Positions 34,497 through 43,324 are shown, numbered from the stretch's first letter. The stretch is 64,000 nt of DNA from JACKII01 sp963807085 (GCA_963807085.1 CAWEBB010000032.1:310001-374000), one strand, 5' to 3'. Notes: a model not told the origin generated them from the sequence alone. Translations and numbers: made by a program.

Positions 34497-36107
34497 ATGG
34501 CAGCAGAAACCGTTGATGTCCTGATCATCGGGGCCGGAGCATCCGGCGCGGCCATGGCCTGGAGCCTCGCCGAGACCAAGATGCACATTGTCTGCCTGGA
34601 GCAGGGCGGGGTGATGAACCCGCTGGCATATCCCAGCACGGGCCGGGATTGGGAGGCGCGGGCGCTGAGTGATTTTGCCACCAACCCGAACGTGCGCGGT
34701 CTGCCCACCGACTACCCGATCAACGAGGATGATTCGCCGATCAAGGTGGCGAACTTCAACGGAGTCGGCGGCGGCACGGTGCTCTATGCCGGCCACTTCC
34801 CGCGCTTCCATCCGAGCGACTTCCGCACCAAGAGCCTGGACGGCGTCGGCGATGACTGGCCCATCGACTATAACCAGCTCGCCCCCTACTACGCCGAGAA
34901 CGAAAAGATGACCGGTGTCGCGGGCCTGAACGGCGACCCGGCCTATCCGAGCGACAACGCCCAGCGCCTGCCACCGCTGCCCTTGGGCGAGTCAGGCAAG
35001 GTGCTGGCCAAGGGCTTCAACACGCTCGGCTGGCACTGGTGGCCGTCAGACACCGCCATCATCACGGAAGACTATGACGGCCGCGCGGGCTGCATCAATC
35101 TGGGCGCGTGCGGCGCGGGCTGCGCCCAGGGCGCCAAGGGCTCGGCGGATGTCACCTACTGGCCGCATGCCCAGCGCGCGGGCGTCGATCTTCGTACCCG
35201 CTGCCGGGTGCGCGAGATCACCGTTGGCGACGATGGCATGGCGACCGGCGCACGCTACGTGGATGGCAAGGGCGAGGAGCGCCAGATCGCGGCGCATGTG
35301 GTGGTCGTCGCCTGCAACGGCATCGGCACGCCGCGGCTGCTGCTGAACTCCAGAAGTCCGCAGCACCCGGACGGGCTCGCCAATTCCAGCGGGCTGGTCG
35401 GCCGGAACCTGATGTTCCACCCCTATGCCTGGATCCAGGGCATTTTTGACGAGGCGACGGACGGGTTTGCCGGCCCGCACAAGCTGATGCGCAGCCAGGA
35501 ATTCTACGAGACCGACGAGAGGCGTGGCTACAAACGCGGCTATACGCTGGAAATCCAGCGGGGCATGCCGCCGGTGCGGACAGCGCACACCGGCCTCCGC
35601 CATGGGCGTATACCCTGGGGCAAGAGCCATCACGACGCCTTCCGCCGGATGTTCGGCCACGCGACCGGCATGGTCGCCGTTTGCGAGGACCTGCCGGAGG
35701 AGCACAACCGCGTCACCATCGACCCGGTGCTGAAGGACTCGGACGGTATCCCCGCGCCAAAGATCAGCTACACGCTGAGCGAGAACAGCAGGCGCATGCT
35801 GCAGCACGGTGTGGACCGGGCGACCGACATTTTGCGCGCGGGCGGGGCGACGGATGTCTATTCCGAATGGCCGATCCCCTATGGCGGCTGGCACCTGATG
35901 GGCACGGCGCGTATGGGAACCGATCCGGCGCGCTCGGTCGTGAACGAGTGGGGCCGGGCGCATGACTGCCGCAACCTGTTCGTCATCGACGGCAGCATCT
36001 TTGTGACGTCAGCGGGCGTGAACCCGACGAATACCATCCAGGCGCTGGCGCTCCATGTGGCGGACCAGATGAAGCAACGCCTCGCCAACGCGACCCTGTT
36101 CGATTGA
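34497..36107 (+). CDS. GMC-family oxidoreductase (gluconate 2-dehydrogenase-like flavoprotein)
   Basis: A 536-residue FAD enzyme. VDVLIIGAGASGAAMAWSL near residues 5-23 binds the ADP part of FAD. GVGGGTVLYAGHFPRFHPSD, a cysteine-rich GRAGCINLGACGAGCAQGA, and the end pair WHLMGTARMG (catalytic His) and GVNPTNTIQALA (Asn) place it in the membrane-linked sugar/alcohol dehydrogenase branch of GMC proteins. ATG 34497 follows TGAGGAAAACGCCC. The next gene encodes the matching small subunit. These complexes oxidise gluconate, sugars or alcohols and pass electrons to a cytochrome; no cytochrome subunit is adjacent. Confidence 0.9.
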   Translation: MAAETVDVLIIGAGASGAAMAWSLAETKMHIVCLEQGGVMNPLAYPSTGRDWEARALSDFATNPNVRGLPTDYPINEDDSPIKVANFNGVGGGTVLYAGHFPRFHPSDFRTKSLDGVGDDWPIDYNQLAPYYAENEKMTGVAGLNGDPAYPSDNAQRLPPLPLGESGKVLAKGFNTLGWHWWPSDTAIITEDYDGRAGCINLGACGAGCAQGAKGSADVTYWPHAQRAGVDLRTRCRVREITVGDDGMATGARYVDGKGEERQIAAHVVVVACNGIGTPRLLLNSRSPQHPDGLANSSGLVGRNLMFHPYAWIQGIFDEATDGFAGPHKLMRSQEFYETDERRGYKRGYTLEIQRGMPPVRTAHTGLRHGRIPWGKSHHDAFRRMFGHATGMVAVCEDLPEEHNRVTIDPVLKDSDGIPAPKISYTLSENSRRMLQHGVDRATDILRAGGATDVYSEWPIPYGGWHLMGTARMGTDPARSVVNEWGRAHDCRNLFVIDGSIFVTSAGVNPTNTIQALALHVADQMKQRLANATLFD

Positions 36108-36118
36108 GGCCCTCCGCA

Positions 36119-36616
36119 ATGACCAAAGAACCGATGATCAGAGAAGCGCCATCCGGCGGCCACAAACTGAACGAGACCGAATGGCTGACGCTTCGGGCGC
36201 TCGCAGACGCGATCGTGCCGCCGAGCGAGGCATACGGCGTGCCCGGCGCAGGCGACGAAGACGTCTGCAAGAACGTGATCAAGGACGCCGGACACGGCGA
36301 CAGGCTTGCGCAACTGATCGCAGCGCTGGAAGTTCTGAACGAGATGGCGGAGGCCGCGCACAATGCCGGCTTCGCCGCTCTGGACGAGAGACAGCGCGAG
36401 AGTGTAGCGCTTTCGTTCCGCGAGGCGCATCCGGCCGCCGCGGGGCTGGCGGAGCAGTTGGTGACCCAGTGCTACTACCGCGACGACCGGGTGGTGCAGT
36501 CGCTCGGCTTGGAGCTGCGTCCGCCGATGCCCGAGGGCTATAAGGTCGAGCAGGGCGACTGGTCGCTACTGGAGCAAGTGCAGAAACGCCAGCCGTTTCA
36601 CCGCCCGGCGGGGTAG
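36119..36616 (+). CDS. Gluconate 2-dehydrogenase subunit 3 family protein
   Basis: A 165-residue partner of the GMC flavoprotein, starting 11 bp after its stop. LNETEWLTLRALADAIVPPSEAYG is the conserved start of the subunit 3 family, and EQLVTQCYYRDDRVVQSLG and PPMPEGYKVEQGDW recur near the C-terminus. No twin-arginine signal peptide is seen at the chosen start, so export might depend on another route or on a different start. It probably stabilises or tethers the large subunit. The DNA turns AT-rich right after this gene. Confidence 0.85.
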   Translation: MTKEPMIREAPSGGHKLNETEWLTLRALADAIVPPSEAYGVPGAGDEDVCKNVIKDAGHGDRLAQLIAALEVLNEMAEAAHNAGFAALDERQRESVALSFREAHPAAAGLAEQLVTQCYYRDDRVVQSLGLELRPPMPEGYKVEQGDWSLLEQVQKRQPFHRPAG

Positions 36617-36696
36617 TGCGTCTTCGTCAGAGGGCATTTATTAGCGTTTCATGATATGTATAAAGCCTAAATCGATGGAATAATGAAAAGGAACGA

Positions 36697-36813
36697 ATGA
36701 ATCAAAATAACAACATGAAAATATTTCCGCGTAAATTTATCATGATGATAGGTTGTATGGCGGTTTTTTTTATTTGGCTTTGTTCAAATCGTAGGGGCTC
36801 AGGGAAATACTGA
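36697..36813 (+). CDS. Candidate 38-residue small membrane protein
   Basis: ATG 36697 is preceded by AAAAGGAACGA, a good ribosome site. The frame reads MNQNNNMKIFPRKF, then a single hydrophobic helix (residues 15-30, IMMIGCMAVFFIWLCS), then a basic tail NRRGSGKY. It lies in low-GC DNA and ends 12 bp before the left end of IS1595 copy 2. It could be a small toxin-like or regulatory peptide, or a random ORF favoured by AT-rich sequence. Confidence 0.4.
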   Translation: MNQNNNMKIFPRKFIMMIGCMAVFFIWLCSNRRGSGKY

Positions 36814-36825
36814 TGATAAATTAAA

Positions 36826-38041
36826 GAGGCTTCTCCCTTTCGTTCCGGCGCTGCGAGATGTTGATGTTTCGGATGGCGGCGCGGGTGATGGCTTCCTGGT
36901 GCATGCAGGGCTCTGAGCAATTCTGATCGACGTAGGCAGCGGCTCGAGACGGTTGGATGCACCGCGGACAGGCGACGGCGATCTCGCATTCCGGGGTGTG
37001 GCGCCGTGATCTGGTACTCTCAGACGCGCTGCTCGACGAAGTCGCGGGCGGTTGCTGGCGCGAGGCGGGCTCCGAGGCCGAGCAGGGTATCGAACGCCAC
37101 GGCTGTGTGGCGGCGACGGTTCCACCTGAAGACGAACTCGTCGAGGTAACGCCTGAAGTGCTGGCGACGGAGGCCATGGTAGGTCCCGAGCGCCCATCTC
37201 TTGAGGTTTGAAAAGACGCGATGGGTCCAGCGCAGGATGATGTGGGCGGCCATCTTGCCGACGACTTTCGGCTCGTGCACATGGTCGGGCAGGCCATTGT
37301 AGCCGGACCATCCGTCCGTGACGACGCGGGCACCGGCGGCGGCGACCGCGACGACGAAGGGCTTGAGCGTGGCGCCGGAGAAGTCGGCGATCGGCGCGAG
37401 ACGAATGCGGCGCGGCTTGCCTTCGGGCGAGAGCTCCACCGCGCCGGCAACGAGCATCTTGCCCTGCGAGCTGCGGCCTTGACCGCCAGCGGGCGGGTCG
37501 TCCTTATGGCGCAAGGCGATCTCGGTCTCGTCAACTTCGACGACGTCCTCGAGAAGGCTTCGCTCGGGATCGACCATGGCGCGGCGGAGCTTCGTCAGGA
37601 GCAGCCAGGCGCTCTTGTAGCTGCCCAGGCCCAGTTGGGCCTGCAGTTGCAGGGCGGAGATCCCGTTGGAGTGGCTGGTTACGATATGGATCGCCGTGAA
37701 CCAGGTCTTCAGCGGCAGATGGCTGCCGTGCATGACCGTGCCTGCGGTCACGGACGTCTGCCGCCGGCAGGCCGCGCACTCCCAGGTGAACGCCTTGGTC
37801 TTCAGCAGCCATCCCTTCGTGACGCCACAGCCCGGGCAGACAAAGCCCTCCGGCCACCGGCGACGCGCCAGATAGTCGGCGCAGGCCGCATTATCCGGAA
37901 ATCGCGCCTCGAACTGGGCGCGGGAGAGCGGGCGGTCATGTTTCCAGCGGCTCGGCATGCGAGAACATTAAGCGAACGCACCTCGCGACGCAAGCGCAGA
38001 TCACCACATTTTGTGCCGCCGGAGCCAACGGGAGAAGCCTC
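36826..38041 (-). mobile_element. Complete IS1595-family element, copy 2
   Basis: 1216 bp, same orientation and same sequence as copy 1, with intact inverted ends. The flanking octamers (aaattaaa at 36818-36825 and taacttaa at 38042-38049) are not a target duplication. This suggests that one flank was exchanged by recombination with another copy or removed by a deletion after insertion. Confidence 0.92.
37020..37958 (-). CDS. IS1595-family (ISXO2-like) transposase, copy 2
   Basis: A 312-residue frame identical in protein sequence to the copy at 26204, with the same zinc-ribbon N-terminus and ISXO2-like catalytic domain. No interruption is seen, so it should be functional if expressed. Confidence 0.93.
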   Translation of the reverse strand: MPSRWKHDRPLSRAQFEARFPDNAACADYLARRRWPEGFVCPGCGVTKGWLLKTKAFTWECAACRRQTSVTAGTVMHGSHLPLKTWFTAIHIVTSHSNGISALQLQAQLGLGSYKSAWLLLTKLRRAMVDPERSLLEDVVEVDETEIALRHKDDPPAGGQGRSSQGKMLVAGAVELSPEGKPRRIRLAPIADFSGATLKPFVVAVAAAGARVVTDGWSGYNGLPDHVHEPKVVGKMAAHIILRWTHRVFSNLKRWALGTYHGLRRQHFRRYLDEFVFRWNRRRHTAVAFDTLLGLGARLAPATARDFVEQRV

Positions 38042-38272
38042 TAACTTAAAACTTTATGCTCTCCCTCGTAGATATGTCTGACAGTTATCAACTTGGGAAC
38101 CAAAGGTGCATCATAGGTATCGCCCAGTGTTAGACTTGAAATAATCCTGTTCCAACCTGTTCTTTCGATTGAGTCATCTGTCTATTTGCTAATCGCGTTA
38201 ATTCTACCTTGAGAGCACTCCAACTACGATTGGTTTCGGCCGGAGAGGAAAGTGGTTTGTCAGCGACACTCA

Positions 38273-39241
38273 GTGTCCGTCCGAGGACTTTATGAATCGG
38301 CGGAATCGGTTGTTGGATTTTGGCTTGCGGGCTGGAATCGGCTGTGATTCCCTGTCTGGCACCGAATAGCGAAGAGAGGTGCCCGATGTGGACGGTCGAG
38401 AACCGCCTCCGTTACAACCGCGACCACCTGCGGTATCCGAGTGACCTGACGGACGAGGAATGGGCGTTGATCGAGCCGTTGATCCCGCCGGGCAAGCCGG
38501 GCGGCGGCAAGCGCACCGTCAACCTGCGCGAGGTGGTCAACGGGCTGATGTATGTGCTCTCTACCGGCTGCCAGTGGCGGGCGATCCCGAAGGATCTGCC
38601 GCCGAGGAGCACGGTCCATGACTATTTCGACCTTTGGGCCTGGGATCGCACGCTCGACCGCATCCATCATGCGCTTTATGCGGCCTGCCGGGAGCAGGCG
38701 GAGCGCGAAGTCGCCCCCAGCGCCGCCATCATCGACAGCCAGAGCGTGAAAAGCGCGGAAAAAGGGGGGCTTGCATCGACCCGCCGGGGTACGATGCGGG
38801 AAAGAAGATCAAGGGCAAGAAACGGCACATTCTGGTCGACACCCAGGGCCTGCTGATGCATGCCCTGGTGCATGCCGCCGATATCCAGGACCGCGACGGC
38901 GGCGTGATGGTGATGGCCGCTCTGTTCGGACTCTACCCCTTCCTGCTCAAGCTTTACGCCGATGGCGGCTATCAAGGGGAGCGGTTCCAGGAGGGCGTGA
39001 AAAAGGCCCTCTCCCAGGTCAACGTGGAGATCGTCAAGCGCTCCGATCATGCCAAGGGCTTTGTCGTGCTGCCCAAACGCTGGATTGTCGAGCGAACCTT
39101 CGCCTGGCTCGGACGTTGCCGCCGTCTGGCCCGGGATTGGGAGTGCCTCAACGCCAAGGCGCTGGCCTTCCTGAAACTCGCCTCGATCCGCCTCATGATC
39201 CGAAAACTCTGCAATCCATCATGAAGTTTCCGGACGGACTC
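38273..39241 (+). mobile_element. Complete IS5-family insertion sequence (TNA target type)
   Basis: A 969-bp element. The left end gtgtccgtccgaggactt and the right end (read inward gagtccgtccggaaactt) form imperfect inverted repeats. A 3-bp duplication, tca, flanks it at 38270-38272 and 39242-39244, fitting the TNA pattern of the IS1031/ISL2-type subgroups. It encodes a transposase in two overlapping frames. Confidence 0.88.
38386..39224 (+). CDS. IS5-family transposase in two overlapping frames
   Basis: ATG 38386 begins a frame with DLTDEEWALIEPLIPP, GCQWRAIPKDLPP and IIDSQSVKSAEKGG. At ggaaaaaggggggct (about 38759-38773) the coding text continues in the -1 frame as ACIDPPGYDAGKKIKGKKRH, then LLKLYADGGYQGERF, VLPKRWIVERTFAWL and a stop at 39222. 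Together the two give about 279 residues with a full DDE set. Some IS5 subgroups use programmed frameshifting to make their transposase, so the A5G6 run may be a genuine slippery site rather than a defect. A simple indel is the alternative. Confidence 0.85.
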
Positions 39242-39493
39242 TCAAAGACATAGCTTCGCAAAAAGAACGAAAGTGTGTCTCTGGGTTGTGGATTTTAAAG
39301 TCTAGCATCGTAACATTGCTACTGCATACTTGTTCAATAATATCAAGACGTAATTGAACAAAGGACATTTCGAATAGAGGAATTTTTTTGAGATAGTCCA
39401 TCACGTCCAGCTTGCCGCCATGCATTACGTGATGTCTGTAATATGATTCCAGGAGCAAATGCGGTTGTTTGTAGTAGAAAACAAATTCTGGAT

Positions 39494-40709
39494 GAGGCTT
39501 CTCCCGTTGGCTCCGGCGGCACAAAATGTGGTGATCTGCGCTTGCGTCGCGAGGTGCGTTCGCTTAATGTTCTCGCATGCCGAGCCGCTGGAAACATGAC
39601 CGCCCGCTCTCCCGCGCCCAGTTCGAGGCGCGATTTCCGGATAATGCGGCCTGCGCCGACTATCTGGCGCGTCGCCGGTGGCCGGAGGGCTTTGTCTGCC
39701 CGGGCTGTGGCGTCACGAAGGGATGGCTGCTGAAGACCAAGGCGTTCACCTGGGAGTGCGCGGCCTGCCGGCGGCAGACGTCCGTGACCGCAGGCACGGT
39801 CATGCACGGCAGCCATCTGCCGCTGAAGACCTGGTTCACGGCGATCCATATCGTAACCAGCCACTCCAACGGGATCTCCGCCCTGCAACTGCAGGCCCAA
39901 CTGGGCCTGGGCAGCTACAAGAGCGCCTGGCTGCTCCTGACGAAGCTCCGCCGCGCCATGGTCGATCCCGAGCGAAGCCTTCTCGAGGACGTCGTCGAAG
40001 TTGACGAGACCGAGATCGCCTTGCGCCATAAGGACGACCCGCCCGCTGGCGGTCAAGGCCGCAGCTCGCAGGGCAAGATGCTCGTTGCCGGCGCGGTGGA
40101 GCTCTCGCCCGAAGGCAAGCCGCGCCGCATTCGTCTCGCGCCGATCGCCGACTTCTCCGGCGCCACGCTCAAGCCCTTCGTCGTCGCGGTCGCCGCCGCC
40201 GGTGCCCGCGTCGTCACGGACGGATGGTCCGGCTACAATGGCCTGCCCGACCATGTGCACGAGCCGAAAGTCGTCGGCAAGATGGCCGCCCACATCATCC
40301 TGCGCTGGACCCATCGCGTCTTTTCAAACCTCAAGAGATGGGCGCTCGGGACCTACCATGGCCTCCGTCGCCAGCACTTCAGGCGTTACCTCGACGAGTT
40401 CGTCTTCAGGTGGAACCGTCGCCGCCACACAGCCGTGGCGTTCGATACCCTGCTCGGCCTCGGAGCCCGCCTCGCGCCAGCAACCGCCCGCGACTTCGTC
40501 GAGCAGCGTGTCTGAGAGTACCAGATCACGGCGCCACACCCCGGAATGCGAGATCGCCGTCGCCTGTCCGCGGTGCATCCAACCGTCTCGAGCCGCTGCC
40601 TACGTCGATCAGAATTGCTCAGAGCCCTGCATGCACCAGGAAGCCATCACCCGCGCCGCCATCCGAAACATCAACATCTCGCAGCGCCGGAACGAAAGGG
40701 AGAAGCCTC
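39494..40709 (+). mobile_element. Complete IS1595-family element, copy 3 (inverted)
   Basis: 1216 bp, opposite in orientation to copies 1 and 2. Both ends are intact. Flanking octamers ttctggat (39486-39493) and ttggaaat (40710-40717) differ, so no target duplication remains. One difference from the other copies was noticed, T at 40509, and it is silent. With copy 2 it brackets the IS5 element and the interrupted low-GC gene. Confidence 0.92.
39577..40515 (+). CDS. IS1595-family (ISXO2-like) transposase, copy 3
   Basis: A 312-residue frame with the same protein sequence as copies 1 and 2; the one noticed base change (T at 40509) is silent in the arginine codon before the terminal valine. Zinc ribbon, catalytic domain and C-terminus are complete. 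Confidence 0.93.
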   Translation: MPSRWKHDRPLSRAQFEARFPDNAACADYLARRRWPEGFVCPGCGVTKGWLLKTKAFTWECAACRRQTSVTAGTVMHGSHLPLKTWFTAIHIVTSHSNGISALQLQAQLGLGSYKSAWLLLTKLRRAMVDPERSLLEDVVEVDETEIALRHKDDPPAGGQGRSSQGKMLVAGAVELSPEGKPRRIRLAPIADFSGATLKPFVVAVAAAGARVVTDGWSGYNGLPDHVHEPKVVGKMAAHIILRWTHRVFSNLKRWALGTYHGLRRQHFRRYLDEFVFRWNRRRHTAVAFDTLLGLGARLAPATARDFVEQRV

Positions 40710-40892
40710 TTGGAAATATACCGATTGTTTTGGAGAAAATAGGCTTATTCGCTTTCGTTATTGTCACGATCCAGAAAATGGAGAATTTTTGCCTACAAAA
40801 AGAGGCAATTTCAGTATCTAAGATGTTTTCAATTTGAACTCACGTAAGGCACACGTCAGGCAAAGGCGGCCCAGCCAAAAAGGAGCGCTATC

Positions 40893-41753
40893 ATGGAATT
40901 CGGTGTCACCATGTTTCCCACGGACTTCTCCATGGGCCCGGCCGAGTTGGCCGTCGCGGTCGAGGAGCGGGGCCTGGATGCCCTGTTCGTGCCTGACCAC
41001 ACCCACATACCGGCTGGCAGCGACGCGGCCTTCCGCATCGCCGACAAGATGCCGCTCGACTACTCCCACAATATCGACATGTTCGTCTGTCTGGCGGCAG
41101 CGGCGGCGGTGACCAAGCGCATCCGGCTCGGCACCGGCATCTGCCTGGTGGTGGAGCGCGACCCGATCGTCACGGCCAAGGAAGTCGCAAGCATCGACCA
41201 TATCTCCGGCGGCCGTGTGGACTTCGGCGTTGGCGGCGGCTGGAACCGGCCAGAGATGGAGAACCATGGCGGCAACTGGTCCCGGCGCTTCAAGCTGATG
41301 CGCGAACGCTGCGAGGCGATGCGCGCGATCTGGACCCAGGAGAAAGCCAGCTATCACGGCGAGTTCGTCAATTTCGATGATATCTGGTCATGGCCAAAGC
41401 CTGTGCAGCAGCCGCACCCGCCGATCTTTGTGGGTGGCGACGCGGCGCGGACACTGGACCGGGTGATGCGTTATGGCGACGGCTGGATTCCCATGCTGGC
41501 CGACCACCCGGACCACGACCGCTGGGGCGAGCGCATCGCCATGATGGGCGAGCTGCGGCGGCGGACGGATACGGCGGGACATGCCCCCATGCGGATCACG
41601 ACCTTCGGAACGCCGCGCGACCCGGACCGCATTGCGCAATTGCGATAAGCAGGCGTGACCCGTTGCATCTTCGGCCTGAAATCCGCGCCTGCCGACGACG
41701 TGCTGCGCCGCCTGGACCGGCTGGTGCAGTTCCTGGAGGATGTGCGGCCGTAA
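40893..41753 (+). pseudogene. LLM class oxidoreductase (F420-type) with an in-frame stop
   Basis: The main frame (40893-41648) encodes 251 residues: MEFGVTMFPTDFSMGPAELA, GLDALFVPDHTHIP, KRIRLGTGICLVVERDP, SGGRVDFGVGGGWNRPEMENH and KPVQQPHPPIFVGGDA. These match the F420-dependent LLM group (TIGR03619-like). A TAA at 41646-41648 interrupts it, but the same frame continues with AGVTRCIFGLKSAPADDVL to a second stop at 41751, restoring the normal length of about 286 residues. The nonsense codon therefore removes the last 35 residues, including a conserved C-terminal strand. It may be a point mutation or a base-call error; the shortened protein could still fold poorly. Confidence 0.8.
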
Positions 41754-41758
41754 AAAGA

Positions 41759-41792
41759 AGCCCCGGACTCCGCTTGGCGCGCGTCCGGGGCT
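41759..41792. terminator. Hairpin between convergent LLM and asd genes
   Basis: Perfect 10-bp arms agccccggac (41759-41768) and gtccggggct (41783-41792) with a 14-nt loop. It lies between the ends of two convergent genes. There is no T-run on the rightward side; on the leftward strand it is followed by cttcttttta, which would suit termination of asd. Confidence 0.7.
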
Positions 41793-41836
41793 CGGACTTG
41801 TCTGCCAGTGGCGGATGCCGCCGCCAGCAGTGGCCC

Positions 41837-42846
41837 CTACATGTAATCCTGCACCAATTGCTGCGCGATCTGCACGGCATTATAGGCCGCGCCCTTGCGC
41901 AGATTGTCGGAGACCACCCACATCGTCAGGCCATAAGGCACCGTCGTGTCTTCCCGCAGGCGCGATACGAACACGGCCGGGTCGCCGACACAGTCAACCG
42001 GCGTGGCATAACCGCCATCCTCGCGGCGGTCCAGCAGCACCACGCCCGGTGCGTCCGACAGGGCCTCGAAAGCCTGGTCGATATCGATCGGCTCCTCGAA
42101 CTCGATGTTGATCGCCTCCGAATGGCCGACCATCACCGGTACGCGCACGCAGGTGGCGACGACCTCGATCTCCTGATCCAGGATTTTTTTGGTCTCGTGC
42201 ACCATCTTCCACTCTTCCTTGGTGGAGCCGTCCTGCATGAAGACGTCAATCTGCGGGATCACGTTGAAGGCGATCTGCTTCGGGAACTTTTTCGGCGGCA
42301 CGTCGTCGAGCTGATAGATGCCCTTGGTCTGCATCCAAAGCTCGTCCATGCCAGCCTTGCCGGCGCCCGACGCGGCCTGGTAGGTGGACACCACCACGCG
42401 CTTGATGCGGGCGATTCGTGCAGCGGCTTCAGCGCCACCACCATCTGGATGGTGGAGCAGTTGGGATTGGCGATGATGTTGCGGTTGGTATAGCCTGCGA
42501 GCGCCTCCGGGTTCACTTCCGGCACGACCAGCGGGACGTCCGGCTCCATGCGGAACTGACTGGTATTGTCGATGACTACGCAACCTGCCTCCGCTGCGCG
42601 CGGGGCATGGATGGCGGAGACGCTGCCGCCGGGCGAGAACAGGCCGATGTCCCAGCCTTCGAAGTCGAAGGTGGCCAAGTCTTTGACTTTCAGGGTTTTA
42701 TCGCCGAACGAAACCTCTTTGCCGGCGGAGCGGGAGCTTGCCAGCGCGACGATGTCGTCGACCGGAAAGTCAAGCTCTACCAATGCTTCAAAGATTTGGT
42801 GGCCGACCGCGCCCGTGGCACCGGCGACCGCAATCTTGTAGCCCAT
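41837..42846 (-). CDS. asd: Aspartate-semialdehyde dehydrogenase, one frameshift
   Basis: Two leftward frames together encode a normal 336-residue enzyme that reduces aspartyl phosphate to aspartate semialdehyde, the branch point to lysine/DAP, threonine and methionine. AVAGATGAVG (residues 6-15) binds NADP and ANPNCSTIQ holds the catalytic Cys130. VVVSTYQAASGAG, VRVPVMVGHSEAIN and the end GAAYNAVQIAQQL are all conserved. The frame breaks near 42414, after KPLHE, where one base appears to be missing before ARIKRVVV. ATG 42846 follows AAAGG. Because asd is normally essential and every motif is intact, a sequencing or consensus indel is more likely than true loss. Confidence 0.92.
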
Positions 42847-42967
42847 GGAACAGAACCTTTCGGCGGGGTAATAATAGGGCGTCAGTTAAGCATTCCGCCC
42901 GCCTGGCGCAAGCGGCGCTTTGGACCCAGCCGCCCAGCCGGGGGCGACCAGCAGGGGAGTTTCGTGG

Positions 42968-43324
42968 ATGGCAGCCGATCGCACCCCCCTTGACCCGAAA
43001 TTCCGAACCTATCGGGAGTTCTGGCCCTACTATCTCGCCGAGCATTCCAAGCCCGGGACGCGGCGCCTGCATTTCTTCGGCACCGGCCTCGCCTTGGTGT
43101 TTCTGGTCTCTCTGATCGTCACCGCCGATTGGTGGTGGCTTTTGGCAGCCGTGGTCTCCGGCTATTTCTTCGCGTGGGTCGGCCATTTCTGGGTGGAACA
43201 CAACCGGCCGGCCACTTTCCGCTACCCGCTTTGGTCGCTGGTGAGCGACTGGCGGATGTTTTTTCTATGGCTCTCGGGCGGATTGAACCGGGAACTGGTT
43301 CGAAGAGGTGTGACAGCCCATTAG
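42968..43324 (+). CDS. Mpo1-like (DUF962) membrane protein
   Basis: A 118-residue protein with FRTYREFWPYYLAEHSKPGTRRLHFFGTG, two central hydrophobic helices (ALVFLVSLIVTADWWWLL and AVVSGYFFAWVGHF) and GHFWVEHNRPATFRYPLWS. Conserved histidines flank the helices as in DUF962/YGL010w proteins. The yeast member Mpo1 is an iron-dependent dioxygenase in 2-hydroxy fatty acid breakdown, but bacterial members are uncharacterised. ATG 42968 has GGGGAG about 10 nt ahead. It is divergent from asd. Confidence 0.82.
   Translation: MAADRTPLDPKFRTYREFWPYYLAEHSKPGTRRLHFFGTGLALVFLVSLIVTADWWWLLAAVVSGYFFAWVGHFWVEHNRPATFRYPLWSLVSDWRMFFLWLSGGLNRELVRRGVTAH

Larger units (their letters stand above)
38130..39493 (-). 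pseudogene. Low-GC gene interrupted by IS5 and cut at its 5' end by IS1595 copy 3
   Basis: Two leftward coding pieces, 39245-39493 and 38130-38272, lie either side of the IS5 element. When the IS5 and one copy of its 3-bp target repeat are removed, they join without a frameshift: FCEAMSL runs into SVADKPLSSPAETNRSW and continues to a stop at 38130. About 130 residues remain. FVFYYKQPHLLLESYYRHHV and PLFEMSFVQLRLDIIEQVC faintly resemble sulfotransferase-type proteins, which is not a firm assignment. The N-terminus is gone: the frame is cut at 39493 by the left end of IS1595 copy 3. The sequence right of that copy does not visibly continue it. GC content is low. Confidence 0.65.

Noticed and set aside
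39343..40314. A 323-codon frame antisense to the IS1595 transposase, open in every copy
   Set aside because: It is repeated only because the IS is repeated, has no ribosome site and matches no family; high GC opens the opposite strand.
36826..40709. Composite transposon made of IS1595 copies 2 and 3
   Set aside because: There is no target duplication around the outer ends and no intact cargo gene; recombination between copies explains the arrangement better.
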